From contig OX422209.1 in NCBI GenBank assembly GCA_949130495.1, forward strand, positions 695,747,757 to 695,811,756: DNA of 64,000 nt, given 5' to 3'. The notes under the pieces were generated by a model. It was not told the origin of the DNA, did not search any database, and saw only the letters and a program-made list of their open reading frames with translations. Every line of letters begins with the position of its first letter. Position 1 is the stretch's first letter. This document shows positions 36,901 to 48,625 of this stretch, piece by piece. Source of the DNA: Sambucus nigra (lineage: Eukaryota > Streptophyta > Magnoliopsida > Dipsacales > Adoxaceae). The translations under genes were made by a program, and so were the position numbers.

Positions 36901-38572
36901 TATACACGTTTTTACAAAACGTTGATGAGATAAAATGTTATTTTTCTAATATTTAACCATATATTAATCTTCAAGAGTGACCCCCACAAGGCTTACTTTA
37001 GGTGGATTATATACTAGAAGATTCGAGATGTTCAGAACAATATATTAAGGTTTTTGGGGACCTTAGATGGAAGGAATACCTTCATCTTCTTCATTCTATT
37101 TCCTTTCATACGAATCATAACAAGATTAACCATGGTATTGTTTCTTGAAACCCTAGGCTTATTCTTGAAATATAGTTCTTGTTAGTTACAGTCCATTGCA
37201 TGATCGATTGAAGTTCTTAGGGATGAATTTGTTCCTCGCTTTAAATATTAATCCCAATTTCCCAACACTTAGTGAAACGAGAGAAAAAATATATGATTTT
37301 TGAACTTTCATAATAGGGAAATTTTAGTTTCCATCTGTGATTTGATTAACGAAAAGCTCGCTATAATGAAACATGATTTAATGTCAGCGAAAACTCTAGT
37401 TCGCAGGTCATGACTTTGGAAACTTTGTTGGGTGTAAAAATATGGTCTCTTTCATAATTTCATTTGTTGATATTTTGCTTCAACGAAGCATCTATTTTCG
37501 AACTAATGTAACCCATGAAAAAATTATCTGGTTACAGGCGCGACCTTGGTTGCTGACATTTCATGTCAGCGAACCAAGTCTTCGATGCAAAGACCCGTGA
37601 GTCCATCATACTTTTAATATTTTTGAGATCTTACCCTTTAGATCTCATTGGAAGGTGTGCCAATGTACACTTTTTGTTTACACACAATTAAGATTGTTTC
37701 TAATCCTATTAGTTTGCCCCACTTGAGTGTTACTCACTTTCCTTCATACATAAGTGCTATACATACTCTTGCTTTCATCTTACTTCCATGTTGATTGAAG
37801 AGTAAACTTTTAAAAGCAAGAAAAAGGAAAATATTCAGCTTTCCAAAAGAAGAAATATTTCTAAGTTCATCTCTTGTGCGTATTTTAACATTTTTTCTTC
37901 ATTCGTGAATTCTTAAAAGTAAGACTCAAGCTACTTTTAACAAATTATTTTTTTCTTGAGTATGGTTTTATTTCAAGCTTCAAAAATAAACTTATGAGCT
38001 TTTAAGAGAAACCTAACCTTTTGCTACATCTTTGAAACCTAAAATTATCCTGACACATTGTAGTTGTATTTGGTGGTTACTCATTGGTTCTGTTGCATCT
38101 AAAAAAAGTGCTCTTACACTTTAAACAAAGATTTTGGTGGTGTAAGACTTCAAAACATTTGACGAGTCCAAAATTGATTGCGGTTTTGTAACATTCTCCA
38201 GATGTTGGTGCTCTCCTCGGAGGATATGGTGTGATAGAGTTAATAGTCAGTCAATGCATTATTTGATTTTAAGTCACTGTCTTCTATTTGTAATACTCTA
38301 ATATAGTACATTTCTCCTTCATTCCGTCCCGAGTTTTTTTTGTTAATGGGGTTTTCCTCGTACATCCGATATCGTGTGAATTTTTTTATCTTTTCCCATG
38401 TTAGAATCACTTGTATTACTTTTGAAGATAAAATTGATTATATAATAATATTGATAAAACATTTTACTCACATATACTTTTAGGATGTTTTTGATCCATT
38501 GATTAATTTTTATCCATCAACCGCTAATTTAATTCTAATAGGGTAGATACTGTCGAGAGATCTCACTTTCAT
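36901..38572 (+). other. Possible old Ty1/copia LTR upstream of a gag remnant
   Basis: A decayed primer site and a copia gag remnant follow immediately, so an LTR is expected to end near 38572 (..TTTCA). I cannot find its start or partner. An imperfect hairpin with ~15-base arms (CTTGGTTGCTGACAT ... ATGTCAGCGAACCAAG) lies at 37545-37577. Confidence 0.35.
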
Positions 38573-38574
38573 CT

Positions 38575-38590
38575 GGTATTAGAGAGGCTC
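38575..38590 (+). promoter_or_regulatory. Decayed tRNA-iMet primer site of a copia element
   Basis: TGGTATTAGAGAGGCTC resembles TGGTATCAGAGC with a C-to-T change and extra bases. Its place ~100 bases before a copia gag remnant supports the reading. Confidence 0.45.
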
Positions 38591-38639
38591 TCATTATTTT
38601 AGGTTTAACACCCTAAGGTAGGATCCTTTTTCTGTGAGA

Positions 38640-38881
38640 TGAAGGGTGGTTTGTCTCTCCGACCTTGTTCTTTTGAGTAATAACTATTGCAATTAAAAAA
38701 AAATTATGGTGGCACCTATGATGTCAATAGAGGATCGTATATAAAGTTTTGTTTTGATGGGATGGAATTTTCCGATTACCATGCTTAATGCTGTTAAAAT
38801 CTCAAAAATCCAATTTAGTTGGGATTATAATGACATCAAAGAGAGTAAGTGGAACGTGAAAGGTTTAAACGCAATCTTTAA
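38640..38881 (+). pseudogene. Ty1/copia gag (UBN2-type) remnant, N-terminal part
   Basis: The frame 38754-38957 contains Lys-Gly-Leu-Asn-Ala-Ile-Phe just before the TTTAA element. 'A-L-N-A-I-F' is the conserved copia gag word of the UBN2 family. The TTTAA target duplication at 38877-38881 cuts the frame; the missing part resumes at 51270. The C-terminal residues of this frame past 38881 are LTR-derived. Confidence 0.65.
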
Positions 38882-39287
38882 TGTAATGACCCTACCCGAC
38901 CGAAATTTATGGGTTACCTATTGGTCAACCCGGTTCATTCGAGACGTTTATGTGTGAAGTGTAACGAGACAACCTAATTAAGGTTGCTAGTCGAGTTTAA
39001 TTTAATCAACATTTTACTTGTTTAACATGTGATACCAATTTATATCAAGCTATGTGTGGGATATGCAGGAAGTGTCCCTGAAAACTAAGCATATAGAGCT
39101 AGTAACTTAAAATAAAAAGAATACTTACCTATATAATGCTCTCAAAACATGGAATTTCATACAACCTGTCGTAGAAAAGAAAAAGGGAATGAGCCTAATG
39201 CCCAGTGGAAATTACAACAATATAACATAAAATCGAACGACAGAAAAGAGACTTTATAACGTACCACCTACGTGCACATACAAATAC

Positions 39288-39290
<3 letters not shown>

Positions 39291-39332
<42 letters not shown>
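39291..39332. repeat. (TA)n microsatellite in the 3' LTR
   Basis: Occupies the same LTR position as the (CA)n tract at 48570-48622; the flanks CAAATAC and ACTAATG are shared. Confidence 0.95.
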
Positions 39333-39334
<2 letters not shown>

Positions 39335-41379
39335 TAATGTATGAATCTGTTTACTCCAAAACGTTACTTGAGTTGATTAAATCACAATAATCTTATAAAA
39401 ACCCCTTTTTGCCCCTTTTTACTTGACTTAATATTGATTTTTCGATTTAACACACCCGGTTAAATACTTAAATAAAATAGTGTTTGTTTAGGGAAAACAC
39501 TTCATTTACTGAAATTTCCCATTTACTCACACCAAATCCTCTTTAGTATTTCCCATGAAAATCACTTTTCAACACACGCACATTTGGTGTTAGAAAATAT
39601 TAATTTTTCTTTTTAAAACCGTTCACAACACACACTTGGATTAACTATGGGTTAAAATAATCTTAGGTTGCTTGATTACCCATTAACCACTTCACTTGTG
39701 TCATTAACTCACGCTTTACTTAGACTTAATCATTTTTATAATTCTTGTCAAAATTACCTTTTCAAAACAGGAACATTTATGAATTTCATATCACAAAGGT
39801 TGTCTTTTCTCAGTTTTTGCACAACTAATTTATTTATCATGTTCCACTTTTTTCATTATCTTTTTTCTCGTAATGCACCAATACCGCGTACTTTAACGGG
39901 CTCCACACCGCCGTCGACGCCACTATATGCTCTGGCCAGTGCTTTTGGGTCTTTCACCCTAGGGATTCAGGCTATCCTTAATTATCCGGTCACATTTTAA
40001 TTACTTTTTCAATGTGTTTTAACACTTTAGAGTGTCCGCATTTTTCCACTTTTACCAGCCGAAGTCAAAATCTCGGGGATAACACTGCATATTTGTGTTA
40101 CACTTTAAAAATCACAATTTCACGTCCTTTACATATTTACGTTGATTTCATTTCGAAAATCACTCCCATTTAGGACCAATTTGTGTAAAATCCTTTCCAA
40201 AATTTTAATTCATAAAAATATTCCACTTTATGTAAAATCACCATTTTGTGCATTCGTTTTCAAACTTGTATTTTCCTCCATTTTCACAAGTATTATTTTT
40301 CCAATAGACATTGTTAAGTTTCGCACACTAACTTCTTAAATATTTTTAACTCATTAACACTTCTTTAACACTTTAGAGTAAAGAATTTTTCAAGTTGAAA
40401 ATCTCTTTATTTCATTAATTTCAATATCAATGAAATAATTTGGTATTCTGAAGACTGCTTTACAAGAAAAACACCATTTTTCCTTTATTAACACATGTAG
40501 TCTTGAAAACATACACTTATCACATTTTCAATATTCATTAGCACACTTTAAGGGACGAAATTTCTATTTTCTTCACTCATATTAAAACTCATTAAAATCT
40601 CTATTATACTTATTTATATGCTCATCATCAAAATACTATAATTATATACATGGGGAAGAGGCAGTTTAAGTCCAAAGGTTCCTAAAAATGAGTTTAATAC
40701 ATAATTAACATAAGAAATTTCATAATACTTGCAAAAACTTGCTTTTCAAGATTAAAGGACATTTTTTTCCTTCAAAATATGAATACATGGCTAACTTCAT
40801 AGAGATCTCATTTTTTTCTAAGAAAACTCTAAAACTTTACTCATAAAATATCTTGATAAGATAAATGTCATTTTAAAATATTTAATTTCATAAAATGTTT
40901 AAATACAAATCTTCTTAAAAACATATCATCTTCTCAAAACTTTGAAATCATTTGTAAAGCCCTTTTACATAAATTATGAGAAAATAACCTTCTAACATGC
41001 AAGCATTCTACTCTTAAAACTCTATATACAAGACCAAATACTAATGAATAGAGTTCTTGAACTTAAAGATTAGAGTTTCCCACCTCAAAAAGCTCTAACA
41101 TGTTTGGATGAAAAAGAGGGATGATGGCAGCCTCCCACCTCCTAAGGTGGCCTCAAGGAGGATGATTATCTCCATAAGCATGATCTATTAAATCGCCGAG
41201 CAAACCCCTATATTAATTTTCTTTATTTCTTCTCCAAAAATCCCAACAACATCTCCATAAATTGACATCTTGCCTAACATGTCAAGAAAATGGTTTTTTA
41301 GACTTAAATAGGGTGGAAAAGGGTTACAAGTATGGTCGTTTAGGTGTAGGAGTGGTGATGCTAGGGTAATGGATGGTGG

Positions 41380-44291
41380 TGTAATACCCCATAATTTTAT
41401 TCATTTTCAATTAAGGGATTAATTTAATTAAATGAGAATTAATTGGGAATTAATCCGGATTTAAATACTAGCGAGACGTGAGTTGGTATTTGAGTATGAT
41501 GTTATAATTGAATATTTCTGAGTATATATGGTAATATATGAGTATTGAAAATATTAAAATTATCACGAGGCAGAAATACGACAATTTGGGAAATTTAGTT
41601 GGGACGCGCGTGTCAGTCACGCCAGGAATGAAATTATTTAAATTAAAAAGTAAATTATATTTTTATCAACCGAATGATCATTTTGAGTGCGCCAACGTGT
41701 CCGGAAGGTTCGAAATAGTAAAAAAACACTAGCCGGGCGTTTAGTTTGGGTCCCGGGGCATTTTTAGGCCAAACCGGCAACCTAGAAGGGTATTTTGATA
41801 ATTTTAAAAATTGAGGAATTAAAACCCACGAATTTTAGAGGGTAATTATATATTATTTGAGAGGCCACTAAGGCCATTACCAGCAAAAGATAAGAGAGTG
41901 GGCTACGGGGGTTTTGAGAGAAGTTAGAAAGAGGGTAAAAGAGGTTCCAAACCAAACCATCTCCCATCACCAGAAATTTGAAAGGATTTGTGACCGAAAA
42001 GAAGAGAGAGAGACAACCTTGATCATCAACAATGAACCAGAACATCGGATTTAAGGCAAGTGATTTGATGTCATTAATTGCAATGAATATTTCCTCCATG
42101 TTTAGTGTAGAAACCTTATATGCTTTGAAAGTTTTGGTGAAAACCCAATGGGATTGTTGTAGAAACTCTTAATCTTGGTTAGGAATTGCATGTAAAATGA
42201 TTTTGGACGAAATTGTTACCCTAAAACTTAACTTTGATGGTTTAAAAACGGATTTATGATGAGTATTTAGGTACAATAAAATTCTGGGTTCATGTTCATA
42301 GGGTTTGGGGCAAAATTTGGAGATTTATGAGAATTGCATGTTGATTTAAATCATTTGACCCCAATAAAATATTAAGAAGCGACCTAGGAGGACTTAGAGT
42401 AGTTTAAAAACATTAAAACGTTATTGGTATGATCTTAGGATGGATTTAGAGAAGAGAAAAATGAAGAAAAAAGAGTTGGGAAATTTCTGGGCGTTTACTG
42501 CCATCTCGTTAGAAGACCTGCCCAGGTCGTTCGAACGACCTCGTTCGAACGAGCTTCTAACGAGATGATAGTATCCCTTCTAACGAGTTCATTCGAAGAC
42601 TTCATTTGAATGACACTCGTTCGAACTACCTCGTTCGAACGAGATTTTTAACGAGTTGACATAATGGCCTTTTTAGCCCTGATTTTATTTCGAACTTCCA
42701 GTAGACTTATTTAATTGAGTGTTAACCTTCCCTTGTTGACTAGTGGGTATATTTGTGAGATTGGAGTATGTTGAGGATTAAAACTTAGAATTTTGTAGTA
42801 AATCGGATGACATTTATGGGTTAGGAAATAAATACTTAAAATTACGACGTGAGAAGGGTTGACAACTTTTAATGTATATTATTCGGGGAATTGTAAACGT
42901 GCAGCATTTAATGACGGTATAGGAATGTAAAATATACCTCTATTAATATTATAAGATATCGTAGATGTGTGAATGCTTAGTATATGTGGTTATCTGTGTA
43001 TAACATACCTACCATACTTGCTATCATGGGAGGTCGGCGTTCGATCAGAGCCATCTAATCTTTGTGTGCCTACAGGGGGATTTAGATTGGTACCTCGAGG
43101 ACATAGGCCAGACAATGACTTATTGAGGAGTTAATAAGTCTGCTGATCATGGGAGCGTATGTATGTGCATGATCCATGTGATGTGAAATGTGTTCACCTC
43201 CATTATGTGTGTTTGTTACTTGTCAAAACGGTTCCTGAGAGATTCGGAATATGTGATCCTTATGTACGTGATGTATCGGGATTTGATAGCAGAGTATGTG
43301 AGCACCACAGCTTAGCCTAGGGGTGCCATTATTGTATATTTGCGATGATATTAATATACTGATAATTGAGATGAATCGTTTATTAAAGTATAAGTGTGAA
43401 TAATTGTAACATTTTTAGTACAGTTAAAGATGGAGAAATTCTTATAAATTATTATAACTAATTCTGAGTAAAAACAGTAAGACTCCCAGTTTACATTAAG
43501 ATGTTGGGAAGTGAACTTTGAATTGTAAAGTAATATCAGATATTGAATTAGACTAGTTAGTTCATGGAATAACTAGAATGGGTATGGGTACGTAGGAGTG
43601 CATAATTAGTTGAGAGGTGAGGAACTCATGTGAGTGCATGCGCTATCATGTATTTTATATTCACTGTTTAATGATATTAAACACTTGCTGTGTTTTAAAC
43701 TGTTTTCACAATCGGGCTCTGACCCGTTTTCTTTCAAATCTATTTTCTTGTAAAAACCTTTTAAGTGCCCAGCCACAAGGACACCAAGCGTAGGAGTTCC
43801 ATTCCAGTGATGTGTTGTAGCTGCTGTGGAAGTTACAGGACCTCGATAGTAGACGCCTCCACTTTCTATCTTGACTCTATTTCAGATTTACTCATCTGTA
43901 GGGCATGTCGCCCCTTTTTTTAGAGACATCTTACTTACTCAGTTTTATTTCCGATTTTTGGGTTGTAATTATTTAGTGATTCAGACCTTGTATTCAACTT
44001 TTATTCAGTATTTTAGGATTATTTCCGAGGAGTGTTCCTCCAGATTCATTTATTCCTTTATCATTGTATGTGACTATAATGTGGTTGTGATATCATTATT
44101 TCATAATTTAATACTTATTGCATGTTAATCGGATTTAATTAAAATTGACAACTCACTTTTTAAATATTAGGTGGCTAGTAATTATTAAAACGTTTTTCGA
44201 CAGTGATGCTATGAACTGAACCAACTTGACATTTTGTATTAATTTGAATAAAGGAGTAGCTACCCGGTATTTAATTAGTCAGGGTGTCATA
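41380..44291 (+). mobile_element. Solo LTR (2912 bp), Tekay-type Ty3, TSD GGTGG
   Basis: Starts TGTAATACCCC and ends CAGGGTGTCATA, where the last CA has apparently become TA. GGTGG flanks both sides (41375-41379, 44292-44296). It interrupts the TTTAA LTR, whose other copy is continuous across this point. It shares the CGGAAGG/TCGAAATAGT block (~41700-41720), the AAGGCAAGT word (42053-42061) and CGGGCTCTGACCCG (43713-43726) with the other Tekay-type LTRs. The palindrome cluster TCGTTCGAACGA lies at 42525-42655. The frame 43871-44128 is hydrophobic with no domain. Confidence 0.92.
42485..42660. repeat. TTCGAA-type palindrome cluster in the solo LTR
   Basis: Perfect or near-perfect TCGTTCGAACGA words alternate with TAACGAG/CTCGTTA words over ~170 bases. 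Confidence 0.8.
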
Positions 44292-44540
44292 GGTGGTTGG
44301 TGGTGGAGAAGCTCTAAAAGCTAGAGAGAGAGAAGGAGAGAGAAGATCTGATTTAAAATGGAAGAAATGGCCCCAAACTCCTTTTAAATACTCCCGAAAC
44401 CTTAAGGATTAAATTCCAAAGATGCCCTAAATCTTAACCCTCGAGTTGATCTACTGCTGTGGGAGTGTGACACGTGTCTTAATCCAACAGTCTAGATTGT
44501 GATAATACTTTTTGAAACTACAGAATATGATTTATACAGT

Positions 44541-44765
44541 TGTGTTCGAATGAGATTAGATCTCGTTGGAACGAGAATTACAATATCGTTCGAACATACT
44601 TTGAACGAGGTTGTAACGAGTAAATTTTCTAAACAAGGATGGGTCATTGGAAGGTCGTTTGAAGTGGTTGTTCAAACGAAGGATTCTTGTTGTTCGAACG
44701 ACCTGGTCTTAGTTTTAACGAGATTAGGATCTCGTTTTAATGACCCATGGTCTCATTTGAATGAC
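44541..44765. repeat. TTCGAA-type palindrome cluster in the TTTAA element 3' LTR
   Basis: Repeated TCGTTCGAACGA-like words, some decayed by single substitutions. Read on the minus strand it lies ~155 bases upstream of a TATTTAAA box. Confidence 0.75.
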
Positions 44766-44939
44766 CCTAAATTATCCAAGTTATAAATAAAGACATTCTA
44801 AATCCATTTAATTACACCACATCCTCAAAATCATTTAAATTTGGCACATGGTATAACTTATAAAGTTCAAACCTCAATTGGGTCATACCAAGTCACCAAA
44901 TTACACGGTTACGGTCAAAATCGCGAAGCGGGTGTTACA

Positions 44940-44975
44940 TTCTTCACTCCTTAGGGAATTTTATCATCAAAATTC
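44940..44975 (-). promoter_or_regulatory. Polypurine tract and inverted repeat before the 3' LTR (minus)
   Basis: On the minus strand: GAATTTT ... AAAATTC inverted repeat (44956-44975), then AAGGAGTGAAGAA (44940-44953), then the LTR start TGTAACACCC. The arrangement parallels the 5496-5530 site. Confidence 0.85.
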
Positions 44976-47900
44976 TCAATCCATTAATTCCTCAAGGTCC
45001 TGGGGGTTATCAAATCTTATTCTAAGTCATAAGGATCTTTCAAGGCTAGGTCATCAAAAACTTCAATCACTAAGAAGTCATAATACATCCTTTCATAAGG
45101 GGCTTTCACCAAGGACCTCGACAGGCAATATACTCTAGCGCTCACAATCAGGTTAGACATTAAGTCACATAACAATACTCGAGTCTCCACTTACCCGATG
45201 ACCACGCTCAATCTAGTTTAAAGGCTTCCTTACTAATATTCAAGGCATACTGGCAGATCTACCGGACCAACACTTTCTAATGGCCGATACTCACCTAAGT
45301 GCAAGACGAAACACAACTAACACCTAATCCATCATCAAGACCTATTTCAAATTCTAGGATTACACATCCTCAGTCTTTTTGAATTCTTAAGTTATCCTAA
45401 CCACACATATTTACTTAGACTTAATACGAACTCTATAGCAAGTCATTCCCTCCAAGAAATGACATACTCACTAAGTCACAAATCTTGCGTCCGAATGGTA
45501 CCGAATAGACAATCATTTTTCTAACCTCGGATCATTATAGGCGTCCAAGTATGGAACGCTCGCCCAACTATTACAGTAATCCACTCATTATGGCAGAACA
45601 AAACTATGTCCTATGTTTCCTCGAGTTCTAACACTTTACGATATCCTCAAATCATAATCTATCTCTTTACAACTAGAGTTGTTAATTTTCATATTGGCTA
45701 ATCCATAGGATCATTAATTCTAAGGAAAATGGATACTACGAGTAACTGTGCGGTAAAATGCACAGCCACACTACACGAAACTTATGCAAAAGAAAGGAAA
45801 TTTCAAACAGGAGCGCGCTCAGTTGTCGATCTACAATGATCACACCACGTCCATCTACACTCTCACTAAGCCAATCTGTGTTGTAACGAACAATGAACAT
45901 GAGACAATCCAAAGATTTCAAAATTAAAAGAACAAATTCTGACTCCCGAAATTGAAAGAACATGATGAATTCAAATAAATGAACAATCGTATCGAAAGAA
46001 TACTATTCGTATGCAACAGGCTATGGTTTACAAAGTACGACCCTACATTGCACTCTTGTAGTTTATAGTTCCTCCTTGATGTTCTCATTAGAACCTAGTC
46101 TAGACATAAACCCTGTCTTAGGCCACCAACCGTGACGAATCAGACCATGAACCGTCCATCCCCACAAGATAAACATAACAGACAAACATACGATCCTTTC
46201 GGTAGTCAACGTTGGACTTCCCTCCTTAGGAGTAATGCTTCTTCCTTTCATCCTTGAAAAAGATGAACTGTTCCAGTCGATGAATACCAAATACCTTTGG
46301 CAACGCCGACCTTGTACATCTCTTTAGTCAATGTGACGTCATAACCAACCTAACATACCTAGGTTACTATCTACTTTATCGCACAATTATTGTATCCCAC
46401 CATCTCCTTAGTCAATGCCTAACTAGGTGAAATACTCACCTTATTACAACAAAAATTGACACAAGGTCATCACTATGCCTATCTCCAAATTCTACCCGAA
46501 CTGAATCAATGTGACGGCCACATCGATTATTATTAGCATGATAAGGATAACAAGTAGTACGTAAGTCACACCTCCTAATCCATAAAAGTCTGGAAAGACA
46601 TGCCAAGAACTAATCCTTCCCAAACTAGGGCTATTCTAACTCACATTGTCGACACATGTCGATACCTTAATCATACTTCGATATCTTATCAATGGTACTT
46701 TTCTCAATTCCTTAACATTACATCACCAATATAACTCTCTAATGATATTCATCGCACTCACAAAAAATAAGGATGATACTTTCTACACTAGTCATCTTAT
46801 GACAAACGAGTATCATGTCCAATCATGACACTAATCTCCAATTTCCCTTAGAAGGTTGCATCACCTATTTATACCAAATTGGATGATCTCACCAAGGACT
46901 GCACGACTCGACTCCTTTGAACTTGATTAGTAACCTGATATCATCATATGACCTTAAATATAACCATCATTAGAACCCTTGCACTCCATAACATCAAATT
47001 TAACTAGTTCCCTAAGGAAACCAAGCATACCCTAACATAACTGTCACCAAAGACCTAATAAGATTTCATCATCTATGATCCTCTCATAGTAGGTACGCTC
47101 TATCTATTCCCAATATACATCCCACGACTATTAAAAACTCATAAGGATACTAGCCTATAAGTCTCCACATATGGATAACTATAATCATTTAATACCTCAA
47201 GGCGTCAACACGTCGACTCCTAATCCCAAGGACGCCACATAAAATAAGTCCCAAGAATCCTCCAAGGACTTATTTTTAAATAACTAATGCCATATACTAT
47301 GTATTAGACCACAATCAGATGTTACTAAAGATTATGAAGGATATAGGGCATTGTACTTCACAAGGGATCATATTCCTCAAATGTCGCATCATATTCTCTA
47401 AAACCAAATCATAGAAGGCTACCTAGGGTTTACTCCTATGTCACTTCAAATTATCATTGTTATATGCGTAACACACTTATAGATAATGACTCGTAGCTCA
47501 CATCATAGCTTACGATACACATCCATTAATAAAAAAATTACTAAGGTATTCATCTACAATGATAATATGCTATCAACCAAGTCTTTAGTACACATCCTCA
47601 AATAATGACCAACACGGATCTACATGCCAACCGAATTGTCAAATGCTTATGATATGACACTACCCCAAGGATCAAGTTCTCCTAATCACATCGTCATTAT
47701 TAATCACCCGTAAGTACCTAACTAATGAACCTAATGTGTCTTTATTAAAAAATCAATACTTCTTAGACATGAAACTCTAACCACCTAACTCCACAGTTGG
47801 CTTTAAATAACTTATATCTTTAATTCATTGAACACTATTTACCTTTATTAACATCTTAGCAGACCTTTCACATCATCGAAGTCTGGTACAAATGTACCTC

Positions 47901-48148
47901 ATACTAGAGAACACGTGTCGCCATTAATGGCCTATGTAGACACTCATAAGTTACTAGCATGTCTAAATCAGAAGCGCCAAGAAATATTAATAGCAACCAA
48001 TTTGGCTACCTACTACTTGGCAATTAACTGCCCATTGGGTTAATCTCGGTGACTCCATAATTGAAAACACGAACCAAAACCATTTCCTGTCTAGCGTGAT
48101 CGACCCAAAACTAATAACGACGTCAAACATCCACTATCGACCTCATAA
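44976..48148 (-). mobile_element. Non-coding internal region of the TTTAA element
   Basis: About 3.2 kb. No gag, protease, reverse transcriptase, RNase H or integrase motif is visible on either strand. The frames at minus 45736-45963, minus 46063-46290 and 46646-46828 carry no known motif. I infer that the element was non-autonomous when it inserted, but extreme decay of coding cannot be excluded at this age. Confidence 0.75.
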
Positions 48149-48166
48149 CCTAAATCTTTAATACCA
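48149..48166 (-). promoter_or_regulatory. Decayed tRNA-iMet primer site (minus)
   Basis: Minus strand TGGTATTAAAGATTTAGG, two bases from the LTR end. It differs from TGGTATCAGAGC by C-to-T and G-to-A changes, consistent with methylcytosine decay. Confidence 0.75.
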
Positions 48167-48567
48167 CTTATAATGCCTTGACTCGGATTTATGGGTTACT
48201 CGTGGGGTTAACCCGGTTCGTCCCGAATGTTAGGTGTGAAGTGCAACGAGACAACCTAAATAATGTTCCTAATCGAGTTTTATTTAATTAACATTTCACT
48301 TGTTTAGCATGTGATCCTAATTTATATCAAGCGACGTGTGGGACCTGTTGGAAGTGTCCCGTAATCCAAGCATGCAAAGCTACTGATGTAAAATAAAAAG
48401 AATACTTACCTTTATAATGCTCTCAAAATATGGAATTGCGTACAACCTGCTGTAACAAAGGAAAGGGAATAAGCCAAATACCCAGTGGGAAATACAACAA
48501 TACAACATGTAATCGAACGATATAAAAGAGATTTTATAATGTACCATCTACGTGCATATGCAAATAC

Positions 48568-48569
<2 letters not shown>

Positions 48570-48622
<53 letters not shown>
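48570..48622. repeat. (CA)n microsatellite in the 5' LTR
   Basis: About 26 CA units at the position where the sister LTR has (TA)n. Confidence 0.97.

Positions 48623-48625
<3 letters not shown>

Larger units (their letters stand above)
38882..44939 (-). mobile_element. 3' LTR of the TTTAA element (3.14 kb plus a 2.9-kb nested solo LTR)
   Basis: Segments 38882-41379 and 44292-44939 align in order with 48169-51269; the interruption is the GGTGG-flanked solo LTR. It carries (TA)n at 39291-39332, the TTCGAA-type palindrome cluster at 44541-44765 and a TATTTAAA TATA-like box (minus) near 44385. Frames such as 39668-40000 and 44499-44786 have no recognisable domain. Confidence 0.9.

Noticed and set aside
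48412..48618. Cys-Val-rich minus frame
   Set aside because: Translation of the (CA)n microsatellite complement.
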